From JBOGED01 sp050743625 (GTDB lineage Bacteria; Actinomycetota; Nitriliruptoria; Euzebyales; Egibacteraceae), in contig JBOGED010000080.1 of the NCBI GenBank assembly GCA_050743625.1, positions 1-20,988 of the forward strand: a DNA stretch of 20,988 bases, given 5' to 3'. Of the stretch, positions 1-7,608 are shown piece after piece. Position 1 is the stretch's first letter. Each line of letters starts with the position of its first letter. The notes beneath the pieces were generated by a model. That model was not told the origin of the DNA and ran no database searches. It worked only from the letters and a program-made list of their open reading frames with translations. Both the position numbers and the translations under genes were made by a program.

Positions 1-46
1 GTGTCGGCTCAGGTCCGCTTTCCGGACCCCAGTCGACACACCCCGC

Positions 47-1891
47 TTGAGACGGCGGCTGAGCTGGCTGGCGGCGGCAGCGGTGGTGCTGATCGTGGTG
101 GCGGCGGCGGCTGCGCAGGCGCAGGAGGGCTGCGGGGTGCCCGCGGCAGCGTCGTGGACCGCCACGGAGGCGGCGGTGTGGCGGCAGCTGTGCGTCGGCG
201 AGGTGGCGGACCTCAACGGCGAGGCCGAGAACCTGGACCCCCACCAACCCGACGGCTGGGACGGTACCCGGGTGCTGTCCTCGACGTTCGTCGAGCAGCT
301 GCTCACCCAGCCATACGCGGCGGCGGTCGACCGCCACGGCATCTTCCTCGTCGGCGCATGGTTCCCCGACGGCCTCGACATCCACGAGGCCGCCGTTGGC
401 TTCCCGCTGCGCTGCCAGTACTGCCGCATCGCCGACCTGCGAGCCGACGAGGCGGTCGTCGACGGCACGCTCGACCTGCGTGGCTCCGCGATCGAAGGCG
501 ACCTCAGCCTGCTCGGCGCCGACCTCCGCTCCGACCTGCTCGTCGGCGACGGGTCGGTCGTGTCCGGCACCCTGACCGCCGACCGGCTCACGATCGTCGG
601 CGCCGTGTTCCTGGACAACGGGTCACAGTTCACCCACATCATCCTGACCGGCGCAGACATCGGCGGCAACCTTGAAGTCGGCGGCGGGTCGGTCGTGTCC
701 GGCACCCTGACCGCCGACGGACTCACGGTCGCCGGCAACGTGTTCCTCCGCGACGGGTCAACGTTCACCGACATCCGCCTGCCCGGCGCCGACATCGGCG
801 GCAACCTCTCCGTGAGCGGCGGGTCGGTCGTATCCGGCACCCTGAACGCCGACGGGCTCACCGTCGCCGGCCCAGTGTTTCTGAGCGACGGCTCAACGTT
901 CACCGACATCCGCCTGCTCGGCGCAGACATCGGCGGCAACCTTGAAGTCGGCGGCGGGGCGGTCGTGTCCGGCACCCTGGAGGTCAGCCGAGTCACGGTC
1001 GCCGACGACGTGTTCCTGGACGACGGGTCACAGTTCACCGACATCAACCTGCTCGGCGCCGACATCGGCGGCCAACTCGCCGTGGTCGGCGGGGCGGTCG
1101 TGTCCGGCACCCTGAACGCCAACCGGTTCACCGTCGCCGGCTCCGTGCTCCTGCGCGACGGGTCAACCTTCAACGACGTCATCCTGTCCGGCGCTGGCAC
1201 CGGCGGGCTCATCGTTCTGGATGGCGCGAGGTGGGAGCCGGGGGGGTCGCTTGATCTGCGCCAGGCTCGCGTGGGCGGGGTGTGGACGGATGAGCGGGAG
1301 GACAGCTTGCCGGCCAGGCTGAGGTTGGACGGGTTCACCTTCGACCTGTGGGCGAACCCGGACCCGCGAACGCTGGGGTCGGGCTGGTTCACGGACACCT
1401 GGCTTGGCCGGCTCGACGGATTCAGTCCTGGCCCCTACAACCAGCTGGCGGAGGTGATGGACGCGGGCGGACATCCCACGATCGCCGCCGACGTCCGCTA
1501 CCAGCGCAGCAACGAAGAACGCCAGGCGGTCGGCTGGACCCGTCCTGACCGGTGGGGCCGGCAGGCGCATTGGCTGGTGCTGGGCTACGGGTTGCAGCCG
1601 TGGCGGGCGCTGGGCTGGCTGTTCGCCGTCTGGCTCACCGGCTTTCTCGTGTTCCGGCTGCGCCTGGAGCCGGCCCGGCGCCGCGTGGTCAAGCGAACTG
1701 AGTGGTCGGCGGCGCAGGCCGCCCTCTACAGCCTGGACCGGCTGGTGCCCGCCGTAAAGCTCGTCGACCCCGACGAGTTCCCGAAACTCACCCGGGCACA
1801 GCAGGTGTGGTCGACCGTGCAGATGCTGCTCGGTTGGCTGTTGACGCTGTTCATCGTCGGCTGGCTCGGCAGCCTTCTCGTCCAAACCTGA
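47..1891 (+). CDS. Exported repeat protein with C-terminal membrane domain (paralogue 1)
   Basis: About 614 residues. The N-terminus reads as a signal peptide (LSWLAAAAVVLIVVAAAAAQ), followed by EGCGVP and a Cys-containing domain with LRCQYCRIADL. Five 45-residue repeats follow (residues 157-381), built on the GADIGGNL and VVSGTL motifs. After them comes a conserved linker (GARWEPGGSLDLRQA) and two hydrophobic segments (ALGWLFAVWLTGFLVF and LLGWLLTLFIVGWLGSLLV) flanking YSLDRLVPAVKL. I infer a right-handed beta-helix outside the membrane, anchored at its C-terminus. I know no function; some actinobacterial relatives carry vague 'membrane-associated' or pentapeptide-like names. The start is uncertain: TTG at 47 has no Shine-Dalgarno and the frame is open to the window edge, so the true start may lie outside. 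It is 25 bp upstream of the amidohydrolase and has a close paralogue at 3379-5157. Confidence 0.85.
   Translation: MRRRLSWLAAAAVVLIVVAAAAAQAQEGCGVPAAASWTATEAAVWRQLCVGEVADLNGEAENLDPHQPDGWDGTRVLSSTFVEQLLTQPYAAAVDRHGIFLVGAWFPDGLDIHEAAVGFPLRCQYCRIADLRADEAVVDGTLDLRGSAIEGDLSLLGADLRSDLLVGDGSVVSGTLTADRLTIVGAVFLDNGSQFTHIILTGADIGGNLEVGGGSVVSGTLTADGLTVAGNVFLRDGSTFTDIRLPGADIGGNLSVSGGSVVSGTLNADGLTVAGPVFLSDGSTFTDIRLLGADIGGNLEVGGGAVVSGTLEVSRVTVADDVFLDDGSQFTDINLLGADIGGQLAVVGGAVVSGTLNANRFTVAGSVLLRDGSTFNDVILSGAGTGGLIVLDGARWEPGGSLDLRQARVGGVWTDEREDSLPARLRLDGFTFDLWANPDPRTLGSGWFTDTWLGRLDGFSPGPYNQLAEVMDAGGHPTIAADVRYQRSNEERQAVGWTRPDRWGRQAHWLVLGYGLQPWRALGWLFAVWLTGFLVFRLRLEPARRRVVKRTEWSAAQAALYSLDRLVPAVKLVDPDEFPKLTRAQQVWSTVQMLLGWLLTLFIVGWLGSLLVQT
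515..1189 (+). repeat. Five tandem 135-bp coding repeats
   Basis: Units start at 515, 650, 785, 920 and 1055. Each encodes 45 residues beginning GAD(I/L). Each unit divides into two related half-repeats of about 22-23 residues (IGGNLEVGGGSVVSGTL against VAGNVFLRDGSTFTDIRL), which is about one coil of a beta-helix. Nucleotide identity between units is high (cggtcgtgtccggcaccctg recurs), so recombination between units is plausible. Confidence 0.9.
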
Positions 1892-1903
1892 CCGCGAGAC
1901 CGT

Positions 1904-1909
1904 TAGGCT
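1904..1909 (+). promoter_or_regulatory. Possible -10 box for leaderless amidohydrolase transcript
   Basis: TAGGCT sits 7 bases before the GTG at 1917, with no Shine-Dalgarno between. This spacing is typical of leaderless actinobacterial genes, where transcription starts at the start codon. No clear -35 is visible. It lies in the 25-bp gap after the upstream repeat-protein gene, so the amidohydrolase may have its own promoter as well as read-through. Confidence 0.5.
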
Positions 1910-1916
1910 TGGACGC

Positions 1917-3293
1917 GTGAGCGAGCCGCGGCTGCCGATCGAGCTGGGGCCGGTGTCCAGCGACGAGTACGCGCCGCTGCCGGTCTCCCCTACGGTGGCC
2001 GAGGCCGCGCGCCGCGCGATGGCGGCGGCCGGGGACAGCGCAGGCCGGACCAACATGAGCCGCCGGTCGTTCCTGCGCTCGGCGGCGGGGTACGCCAGCG
2101 TGCTGTTCTTCCTCAACGCATGCGCCCGGGAGGCGGCGCGTAACGCACCCGAACCGGCCACCCCCGGCGGGTCGTTCGACGTCAGCGGCGAGGCGGCGAT
2201 CGACCAGGAGGCGGCCGGCGCGGCGGTGGGCGGTGAGGAGTTCGTCTTCGACGTCCAGAGCCACTTGTTGCAGTTCGACCTCGAGCAACCGGCCGGGTCG
2301 TTCTTCGGCCAGAACTTCCCACAGGCCGGCTGTGGGGACGGGGATCCCCGGGCGTGCTTCTCCATCGAGCACTACCTGGAGGAGATCTTCCTCAACAGCG
2401 ACACGACCATGATGGTCCTGTCGGCCCTCCCTATTGTTACGCGCGACCACCCGTTGTCGATCGAGGTCATGGAGCAGGCTCGCGAGCTGGCGGACCGCCT
2501 GTGCGGCCCGGGCCGGCTGCTCCTCCACGGCCAGGCCAACCCCAGCCTGGGAGCGCTGGAGGACACCCTGGCAGGCATGGAGCGGCTCGTCGCCGACCAC
2601 CCGGTCGCCGCGTGGAAGGTCTACACCCACGCCGCCGGCCCCGGCTGGCGCCTCGACGACGGCGACCCGGCAGCGCCCGCCGTGGGACGCGCGTTCATCG
2701 AGCAGGCCCGCACCCTCGGCGTGCCACGCGTGTGCGTCCACAAAGGCGTCTCGGGCAACGACCCGTGGTCCTCCCCCGCCGACATCGGCCCCGCCGCGGC
2801 GGCCTACCCGGACGTGACCTTCGTCGTCTACCACTCCGGGTGGGAGCCCGGCGTCCCCGAGGGCCCTTACGACCAGGCCACCCGCGACGTGGGCGTGAAC
2901 CGGCTGATCGCCTCACTCCGCGACGCAGGGGTCGGGCCCGGAGGCAATGCCTACGCCGAGCTGGGCACGACCTGGTTCAACCTCATGCGCTCACCCGACG
3001 AGGCGGCGCACGTCCTGGGCAAGCTGTTGCTGCACCTCGGCCCGGCCAACATCATGTGGGGTACCGACTCGATCTGGTACGGCTCCCCCCAGCAGCAGAT
3101 CGTGGCCTTCCGCGCGTTCGAGCTGAGCTCCGAGCTGATGGACCGCTACGGCTACCCCCCACTCACCCCCGAGGTGAAACGCGCGATCCTCGGCGGCAAC
3201 GCCGCCCGGATCTACGGCGTCGACCCCCTCACGGTTCGCTGCACCTTCAGCCGGCAAGAGCTCGAGGCCATCCGCCAGGGCCGAGCCGGGTAG
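1917..3293 (+). CDS. Tat-exported lipoprotein amidohydrolase (Amidohydro_2 type)
   Basis: 458 residues. A 46-residue hydrophilic N-terminal leader precedes a twin-arginine signal (SRRSFLRSA, Arg49-Arg50), a hydrophobic stretch and a lipobox ending LNAC (Cys69), so export by Tat and lipid anchoring are likely. The mature part is a TIM-barrel metal-dependent hydrolase of the amidohydrolase-2 (ACMSD-like) type: EFVFDVQSHLL at strand 1, KVYTH, VCVHKG, VVYHSGWEP, and a C-terminal WGTDSIWYG carrying the conserved Asp. The usual DxHxH motif is Asp112-x-Gln114-x-His116, so one metal ligand is replaced. The substrate is unknown. I kept the GTG start because of the leaderless promoter; an internal ATG at 2055 (MSRRSF) would give a conventional Tat signal. 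The last 42 codons are duplicated at 7609-7731. Confidence 0.85.
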   Translation: MSEPRLPIELGPVSSDEYAPLPVSPTVAEAARRAMAAAGDSAGRTNMSRRSFLRSAAGYASVLFFLNACAREAARNAPEPATPGGSFDVSGEAAIDQEAAGAAVGGEEFVFDVQSHLLQFDLEQPAGSFFGQNFPQAGCGDGDPRACFSIEHYLEEIFLNSDTTMMVLSALPIVTRDHPLSIEVMEQARELADRLCGPGRLLLHGQANPSLGALEDTLAGMERLVADHPVAAWKVYTHAAGPGWRLDDGDPAAPAVGRAFIEQARTLGVPRVCVHKGVSGNDPWSSPADIGPAAAAYPDVTFVVYHSGWEPGVPEGPYDQATRDVGVNRLIASLRDAGVGPGGNAYAELGTTWFNLMRSPDEAAHVLGKLLLHLGPANIMWGTDSIWYGSPQQQIVAFRAFELSSELMDRYGYPPLTPEVKRAILGGNAARIYGVDPLTVRCTFSRQELEAIRQGRAG

Positions 3294-3347
3294 CTGCCGC
3301 TCAGAAACTCACCCGTGAGTGTGGTTGCACACGCATTCTCGTGCTGG

Positions 3348-3375
3348 TTGGGATGCCCGGGGAAACGCCTAACCT
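3348..3375 (+). promoter_or_regulatory. Putative promoter of repeat-protein paralogue 2
   Basis: TTGGGA (3348-3353) and TAACCT (3370-3375) are separated by 16 bp and lie just before the ATG at 3379. The -10 is only 3 bases from the ATG, closer than usual for a leaderless start, so either the -10 or the start codon may be slightly misplaced. No Shine-Dalgarno is visible. Confidence 0.35.
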
Positions 3376-3378
3376 GTC

Positions 3379-5157
3379 ATGGAGGGGACCCGGGATGGGG
3401 GGTGTGAGCTGGCGACGTGGCGCGAGGGGGCGCGGGCCGACTGGCCGCGCTGGCCGGCGGTCGCGTTGGCGGTGGCGGTAGCGGTGGCCGTGGCGGTGAT
3501 CACGGCGGTCCCCGCACAGGCTCAGGAGGGCTGCGGGGTCCCCGCGGCGGCGGCGTGGACCGCGGTGGAGGCGGCGGTGTGGCGGCAGCTGTGCGCCGGC
3601 GAGGTGGCCGATCTCAACGGCGAGGGCGAGTACCTGGACCCCAACCGCCCCGACGGCTGGGACGACACCCGGGTGCTGTCCTCGGCGTTCGTCGAACAGT
3701 TGCTGGACGAACCGTACGCGCCGGTGATCGACCGTCACGGCATCGTCCTTGGCGGCGCATGGCTCCCCGACGGCCTCGACCTCCACGAGGCCACCGTCGG
3801 CTTCCCGCTGCGCTGCCAATTCTGCCGCATCGCAGGGCTACAAGCCGACAACGCGGTCATCGACGGCACGCTTGATCTACGCGGCTCCACCATCGAAGGC
3901 GACCTCACCCTTGCCCGCGCCAACATCCGCTCCGACCTGGATCTCAGCGGCGGGTCGGTCGTGTCCGCCACCCTGACCGCCGACCGGCTCACCGTCGCCG
4001 GCTCCATGTTCCTACGCGACGGGTCACAGTTCACCGACATCCGCCTGCTCGGCGCCGACATCGGCGGCAACCTCGAAGTCGACGGCGGGTCGGTCGTGTT
4101 CGGCACCCTGACCGCCGACCGGCTCACCGTCGCTGGCTCCGTGTTCCTACGCGACGGGTCACAGTTCACCGACGTCACCCTGCTCGGCGCCGGCATCGGT
4201 GGCACCCTCGACGTAATAGGCGGGTCGGTCGTGTCCGGCACCCTGACCGCCGACCAAGCCACCGTCGCTGGCTCCGTGTTCCTCCGCGACGGGTCACAGT
4301 TCACCGACATCCGCCTGCCCGGCGCCGACATCGGCGGCAACCTCGAAATCAACGGCGGGTCGGTCGTGTCCGGCGCCCTGACCGCCGACCGGCTCACGGT
4401 CGTCGGCAACGTGTTCCTGCACGACGGGTCACAGTTCACCGACATCGACTTGCCCGCCGCCGGCATCGGCGGGCTCATCGTTATGGATGGCGCGAGGTGG
4501 GAGCCGGGCGGGTCGCTTGATCTGCGGCAGGCTCACGCGGGTGGGGTGTGGACCGATGAGCGGGCGGACAGTTTGCCGGCCACGCTGAGGTTGGACGGGT
4601 TCACGTTCGAGCAGTGGGCCAACCCGGACCCACGGGCGCTTGGGCCCGGCTGGTTCATTGGCACATGGCTTGGCCGGCTGGAGGACTTCAGCCCTGGCCC
4701 CTACAACCGGTTGGCGGAGGTGATGGACGCGGGCGGGCATCCCACGATCGCCGCCGACGTCCGCTACCAGCGCAGCAACGAAGAACGCCATGCGGTCGGC
4801 TGGAGCCACCCCGACCGGTGGGGACGGCAGGCGCACTGGCTGGTGCTGGGGTACGGGTTGCGGCCGTGGCGGGCGCTGGGCTGGCTGTTCGCCGCCTGGC
4901 TCACCGGCTTTCTCGTGTTCCGGCTACGTCTGCAGCTGGCCAAGCTCCGACTCGTCAAGCGAAGCGAGTGGTCGGCGGGTCAGGCCGCCCTGTACAGCCT
5001 GGACCGGCTGGTGCCCGCGGTGAAGCTCGTCGACCCGGACGAGTTCCCGGAACGGACCCGAGCGCAGCAGGTCTGGTCGACCGTGCAGATGCTGCTGGGC
5101 TGGCTGTTGACCCTGTTCATCGTCGGCTGGCTCGGCAGCCTCCTCGTGCAACCCTGA
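3379..5157 (+). CDS. Exported repeat protein with C-terminal membrane domain (paralogue 2)
   Basis: 592 residues, colinear with the product of 47-1891 from QAQEGCGVPAAA to the final GWLGSLLVQP. It has a charged N-terminal region, a hydrophobic Ala/Val signal segment (ALAVAVAVAVAVITAV), the Cys domain (LRCQFCRIAGL), four 45-residue repeats (one fewer than the paralogue), the GARWEPGGSLDLRQA linker and two C-terminal membrane segments around YSLDRLVPAVKL. The N-terminal extension before the signal differs from the paralogue. Its stop is 2 bp from the stop of the convergent kinase gene. In the first copy an amidohydrolase gene follows at once; here a two-component operon does. Function unknown; a surface or envelope role is inferred from the topology. 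Confidence 0.88.
   Translation: MEGTRDGGCELATWREGARADWPRWPAVALAVAVAVAVAVITAVPAQAQEGCGVPAAAAWTAVEAAVWRQLCAGEVADLNGEGEYLDPNRPDGWDDTRVLSSAFVEQLLDEPYAPVIDRHGIVLGGAWLPDGLDLHEATVGFPLRCQFCRIAGLQADNAVIDGTLDLRGSTIEGDLTLARANIRSDLDLSGGSVVSATLTADRLTVAGSMFLRDGSQFTDIRLLGADIGGNLEVDGGSVVFGTLTADRLTVAGSVFLRDGSQFTDVTLLGAGIGGTLDVIGGSVVSGTLTADQATVAGSVFLRDGSQFTDIRLPGADIGGNLEINGGSVVSGALTADRLTVVGNVFLHDGSQFTDIDLPAAGIGGLIVMDGARWEPGGSLDLRQAHAGGVWTDERADSLPATLRLDGFTFEQWANPDPRALGPGWFIGTWLGRLEDFSPGPYNRLAEVMDAGGHPTIAADVRYQRSNEERHAVGWSHPDRWGRQAHWLVLGYGLRPWRALGWLFAAWLTGFLVFRLRLQLAKLRLVKRSEWSAGQAALYSLDRLVPAVKLVDPDEFPERTRAQQVWSTVQMLLGWLLTLFIVGWLGSLLVQP
3916..4455 (+). repeat. Four tandem 135-bp coding repeats
   Basis: Units start at 3916, 4051, 4186 and 4321 and match the repeats at 515-1189 in length, phase and sequence (VVSGTLTADRLTVAGSVFLR). 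One unit fewer than in the paralogue indicates gain or loss of a whole repeat after duplication. Confidence 0.9.
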
Positions 5158-5159
5158 CC

Positions 5160-6323
5160 TCACTCGGGGAGCCCGTCGCGGCCGAGCGAGACGGTGGCCC
5201 GGGTGCCGCCGAGTGGGGATTGGGTGAGCGTCGCGGTGCCGTGGTGGAGGCGGGCTTGCTGCGCCACGAGCGCCAGGCCCAGCCCGGAGCCGGGTCCGCG
5301 GGCACTCCTCCCGCGCACGAAACGCTCGAAGACGCGTTCTCGCTCCGCCGCGGGGATGCCCGGGCCGTCGTCGTCGACCGTGAGCTGGGCGCGGCCGTCG
5401 CTGACCGCCAGGCTCACGTCGATGCGCCCGTCGGGCCGACCGTGGCGCAACGCGTTCGCCAGCAGGTTATCGACCAGGACGCGTATCCCCTGCGGCCAAC
5501 CGCTCATCGGCGCCTGCTCGGGGTAGGTGAAGCCGATCGTGGCGTGCGGGTTGCGGGTGCGCGCCTGCTCGACAGAGGCATCGACGACATCGACAAGGTC
5601 GAAGGACTCGCGAGACACGGCGGCGGCCGCGTCGCCGCGCGCCAACGCCTGCAACGCGTCGAGCAGCAAGACGATACGCCGCTGCTCACGAAGCACGTCG
5701 CCGAGCACGCGACGCTCTTCCCCGGTCAGGCCCGTGGCGTGCTCCAGTACCTCCAAGTTGGCCTGCATGCTGGTCAGCGGGGTGCGCAGCTCGTGCCCCG
5801 CATCGGCGGCGAAACGCCGGGAGGCCTCCAAGGTCGCCTCGGTCTCGGCGGTCGACCGTTGCAGGCGCGCGAGCATCTCGTTGAGGCTGCCGGCCAGCGC
5901 GTCGACCTCCTCCGGCCCGTCGCCGGACGGCAGCCGGGTGGCGAGATCGCGGGTCGAGGCGACACGCTCGGCGCCTTCGCGAAGGGTCCGCAGGGGACGC
6001 AGGGCGAGGTCTCCCAATGCCAGGCCGGCGGCGCCGACCAGTCCGAGCACGACCACGCCGACCCCGGCGAAACGGCCCGCGAGGAGCGGGACGAAGCGTG
6101 GTTGGCCCCGACGGTCCCCGGCGGGGAACGCGTCGGCGGGCTGGTCAGGGAACGCATCGGCCGGCCGGCCGGGGAACCTCTTATCGGCGGCGCCTCGACC
6201 GGCCCAGTGCTCCTCCCCCGCGAACGTCCCGACCACCGCCGTGCCGAGCAGCAGGAAGGCGACCGCTGTCGCGGCCACCGCCGCCACGGCCACGCGCCCT
6301 CGCAAGCTCCTCAGGCTTCTCAT
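5160..6323 (-). CDS. Sensor histidine kinase of the OmpR-linked two-component type
   Basis: 387 residues from the ATG at 6323, chosen because it overlaps the regulator's stop by 4 bp (ATGA); a longer frame to 6455 exists but lies inside the regulator gene. Order: membrane segment 1 (about residues 11-32), a short exported loop of about 50 residues with a small internal repeat (PADAFP twice), membrane segment 2 (about 83-105), HAMP region (106-160), H-box FAADAGHELRTPL with His177, N-box LLANALRHG, G1 DDDGPGIP, F-box FERFVRG and G2 GSGLGLAL. All catalytic motifs are intact. It should autophosphorylate and pass phosphate to the regulator encoded upstream. The signal is unknown; the small loop suggests sensing within or near the membrane, or through a partner such as the exported protein of the same operon. 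Confidence 0.92.
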   Translation of the reverse strand: MRSLRSLRGRVAVAAVAATAVAFLLLGTAVVGTFAGEEHWAGRGAADKRFPGRPADAFPDQPADAFPAGDRRGQPRFVPLLAGRFAGVGVVVLGLVGAAGLALGDLALRPLRTLREGAERVASTRDLATRLPSGDGPEEVDALAGSLNEMLARLQRSTAETEATLEASRRFAADAGHELRTPLTSMQANLEVLEHATGLTGEERRVLGDVLREQRRIVLLLDALQALARGDAAAAVSRESFDLVDVVDASVEQARTRNPHATIGFTYPEQAPMSGWPQGIRVLVDNLLANALRHGRPDGRIDVSLAVSDGRAQLTVDDDGPGIPAAERERVFERFVRGRSARGPGSGLGLALVAQQARLHHGTATLTQSPLGGTRATVSLGRDGLPE

Positions 6324-7003
6324 ACTCGCAGCACGAACCCGACGCCGCGAACGGTATGGAGCAGGCGCGGCTGACCGCCCGCCTCGAGCTTGCGGCGCAG
6401 ATAACCGACGAAGACGTCGACCACGTTGCCGTCGACCGCGAAGTCGTACCCCCACACCCGCTCCAGCAGCTGGGCGCGGGTGAGCACGAGCCCAGGATGC
6501 CGGGCGAACGTCTCGAGCAGGTCGAACTCGCGGCGTGTGAGGTCCAGCTCGTGGTCCCCTCTGCGGGCGTGGCGCCGAGCGGGGTCGATCGCGAGGTCCC
6601 CGACGTGCAGCGGCATGGGGCCGGCGTCGGGCCGGCGGCGCAGGAGCGCGTACAGGCGGGCGACCAGCTCCCGGACCGCGAACGGCTTGACGAGATAGTC
6701 ATCCGCGCCGGCCTGTAGCCCGGCCACGCGGTCGTCGATCTCGTCCCGGGCGGACAGGATCAGGATCGGCAGCGCCTGGCCCCCGCCGCGCAGCGTCCGC
6801 GTCACGGACACACCGTCGAGGTCGGGCATCGTCACGTCCAACACGATGATGTCGGGCGGGGCGCGCCCGACGGTCTCCAGCGCCGCACGGCCGCCACCCA
6901 CCGTCGACACCGTGAAGCCCTCGAGGCCGAGTGCGCGCTCGAGGGCCGTACGGATGGCCTCGTCGTCATCGACGACGAGTACGTGCGGGGCCGGCCGTGT
7001 CAC
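6320..7003 (-). CDS. OmpR/PhoB-family response regulator
   Basis: 227 residues, GTG start. The receiver domain has the acidic pocket VVDDDE (residues 11-15), phospho-acceptor Asp56 in VLDVTMPDLDG, Ser84 and Lys106 (VKPF). The C-terminal half is a winged-helix DNA-binding domain (LTRREFDLLETFARHPG, VVDVFVGYLRRKLE, LLHTVRGVGFVLRV). The start is 14 bp after the stop of the small exported-protein gene and the stop overlaps the kinase start, so the three genes form one operon. Its likely binding site is the 11-bp-spaced direct repeat at 7442-7461. Confidence 0.93.
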   Translation of the reverse strand: MTRPAPHVLVVDDDEAIRTALERALGLEGFTVSTVGGGRAALETVGRAPPDIIVLDVTMPDLDGVSVTRTLRGGGQALPILILSARDEIDDRVAGLQAGADDYLVKPFAVRELVARLYALLRRRPDAGPMPLHVGDLAIDPARRHARRGDHELDLTRREFDLLETFARHPGLVLTRAQLLERVWGYDFAVDGNVVDVFVGYLRRKLEAGGQPRLLHTVRGVGFVLRV

Positions 7004-7017
7004 GAGCCCATCATGTC

Positions 7018-7392
7018 CTATGGGGCGTCGTGCTTGAAGGCCCGGATCAGGCCGAACAGCTCCCCGTCGTCGTAGGCCGCCAACGCCTCGTCGGCCTCTT
7101 CCCGCGTGATCCGCTCCGTGCTCACGGCCTCATCGAGCCGCTGCCCGACAACAGCGCGGAAGGCTGCCTCGACCTCGGCGGGGGTCCTGTCCAGCTGCTC
7201 CCCGAGGTCGGCGGCCAGCTCAGCCCGCCGCTCGAGCAGCTGCTCGGGGTCGGGCCCCCAATGCCTCCCGCCGCGCGCCGGTCCCCAGCCCTCGTCAGGT
7301 CTGTCTTGCGCAAACGCCCCCAGGGCGAGCAGCCCGACCATGGCGATTATCACAGCCGAGACGATCGCGGTGGCCTTCATCCCGCGGTTCAT
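7018..7392 (-). CDS. Small exported helical protein heading the two-component operon
   Basis: 124 residues from the ATG at 7392, chosen for the strong Shine-Dalgarno GGAGGAAGGGAG about 7 bases upstream; an ATG at 7413 would lie on that site. The N-terminus is a clear signal peptide (TAIVSAVIIAMVGLLALGAF, then AQD). The mature part is charged and helix-prone: ELLERRAELAADLGEQLDRTP, then AEVEAAFRAVVGQRLDEAV, then ERITREEADEALAAYDDGE. I recognise no named family with certainty. The shape recalls small secreted helical proteins encoded with two-component systems, such as CpxP/Spy-like stress proteins, and the 'eeADealaayd' pattern recalls DUF2680-like proteins. A role in signal sensing or feedback on the kinase is inferred from the operon. 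Confidence 0.8.
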   Translation of the reverse strand: MNRGMKATAIVSAVIIAMVGLLALGAFAQDRPDEGWGPARGGRHWGPDPEQLLERRAELAADLGEQLDRTPAEVEAAFRAVVGQRLDEAVSTERITREEADEALAAYDDGELFGLIRAFKHDAP

Positions 7393-7441
7393 CGTGTGTC
7401 TCCCTTCCTCCATCGGTTCGTACCGCCACGATGCGAGGCAA

Positions 7442-7461
7442 GGTTGTGAGCCGGTTGTGAG
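7442..7461 (-). promoter_or_regulatory. Direct-repeat operator, likely for the OmpR-type regulator
   Basis: On the minus strand CTCACAACC occurs twice with an 11-bp period (CTCACAACC-GG-CTCACAACC). Two half-sites about one helical turn apart are the usual arrangement for dimers of OmpR/PhoB-family regulators. The site lies 50-70 bp upstream of the first gene of the operon, which suggests autoregulation. Confidence 0.6.
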
Positions 7462-7499
7462 GATCCTGAGATCTCGCTAAGAGGCTCGAGGTGCGCGTG

Positions 7500-7530
7500 G
7501 CTGCTTTTGCGCGCAAGCGCGCAAAACAGC
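7500..7530. repeat. GC-rich hairpin 1
   Basis: TTTTGCGCGC (7505-7514) and GCGCGCAAAA (7517-7526) form a perfect 10-bp inverted repeat with a 2-base centre, extended by GCTG/CAGC (7500-7503 and 7527-7530) around one bulged C. T-tracts precede and A-tracts follow the stem, the reverse of an intrinsic terminator. Confidence 0.7.
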
Positions 7531-7573
7531 GGACCAACAGGTGCTGTGGGTGTCTCGAGATCTCTTGGCCTGC

Positions 7574-7600
7574 GGCTTTGCGCGTACGCGCGCAAAAGCC
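7574..7600. repeat. GC-rich hairpin 2
   Basis: GGCTTTGCGCG pairs with CGCGCAAAAGCC with one bulge, around the perfect palindrome GCGCGTACGCGC. It shares GCGCGCAAAA with hairpin 1 about 70 bp away, and ends 8 bp before the amidohydrolase remnant. Confidence 0.65.
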
Positions 7601-7608
7601 ACCGCTCA

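Noticed and set aside
1..675. Long plus-strand frame rich in Gly, Arg and Pro
   Set aside because: It is a shadow of the repeat-protein gene in another frame; its composition is typical of GC-rich antisense or out-of-frame translation.
515..1189. 135-bp tandem repeats considered as CRISPR or noncoding repeats
   Set aside because: The repeats keep the reading frame and encode a consistent protein repeat.
4614..6374. 586-codon plus-strand frame across the kinase gene
   Set aside because: It overlaps two strongly supported genes (the repeat-protein end and the kinase) and shows no domain; it is open only because of high GC.
7500..7530. Hairpin considered as an intrinsic terminator
   Set aside because: T-tract on the 5' side and A-tract on the 3' side of the stem is the reverse of what termination needs on either strand.
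7500..7600. Hairpin pair considered as a CRISPR array or integron attC site
   Set aside because: Only two unequal hairpins, no regular spacers, no cas genes, no integrase and no attC core sites.
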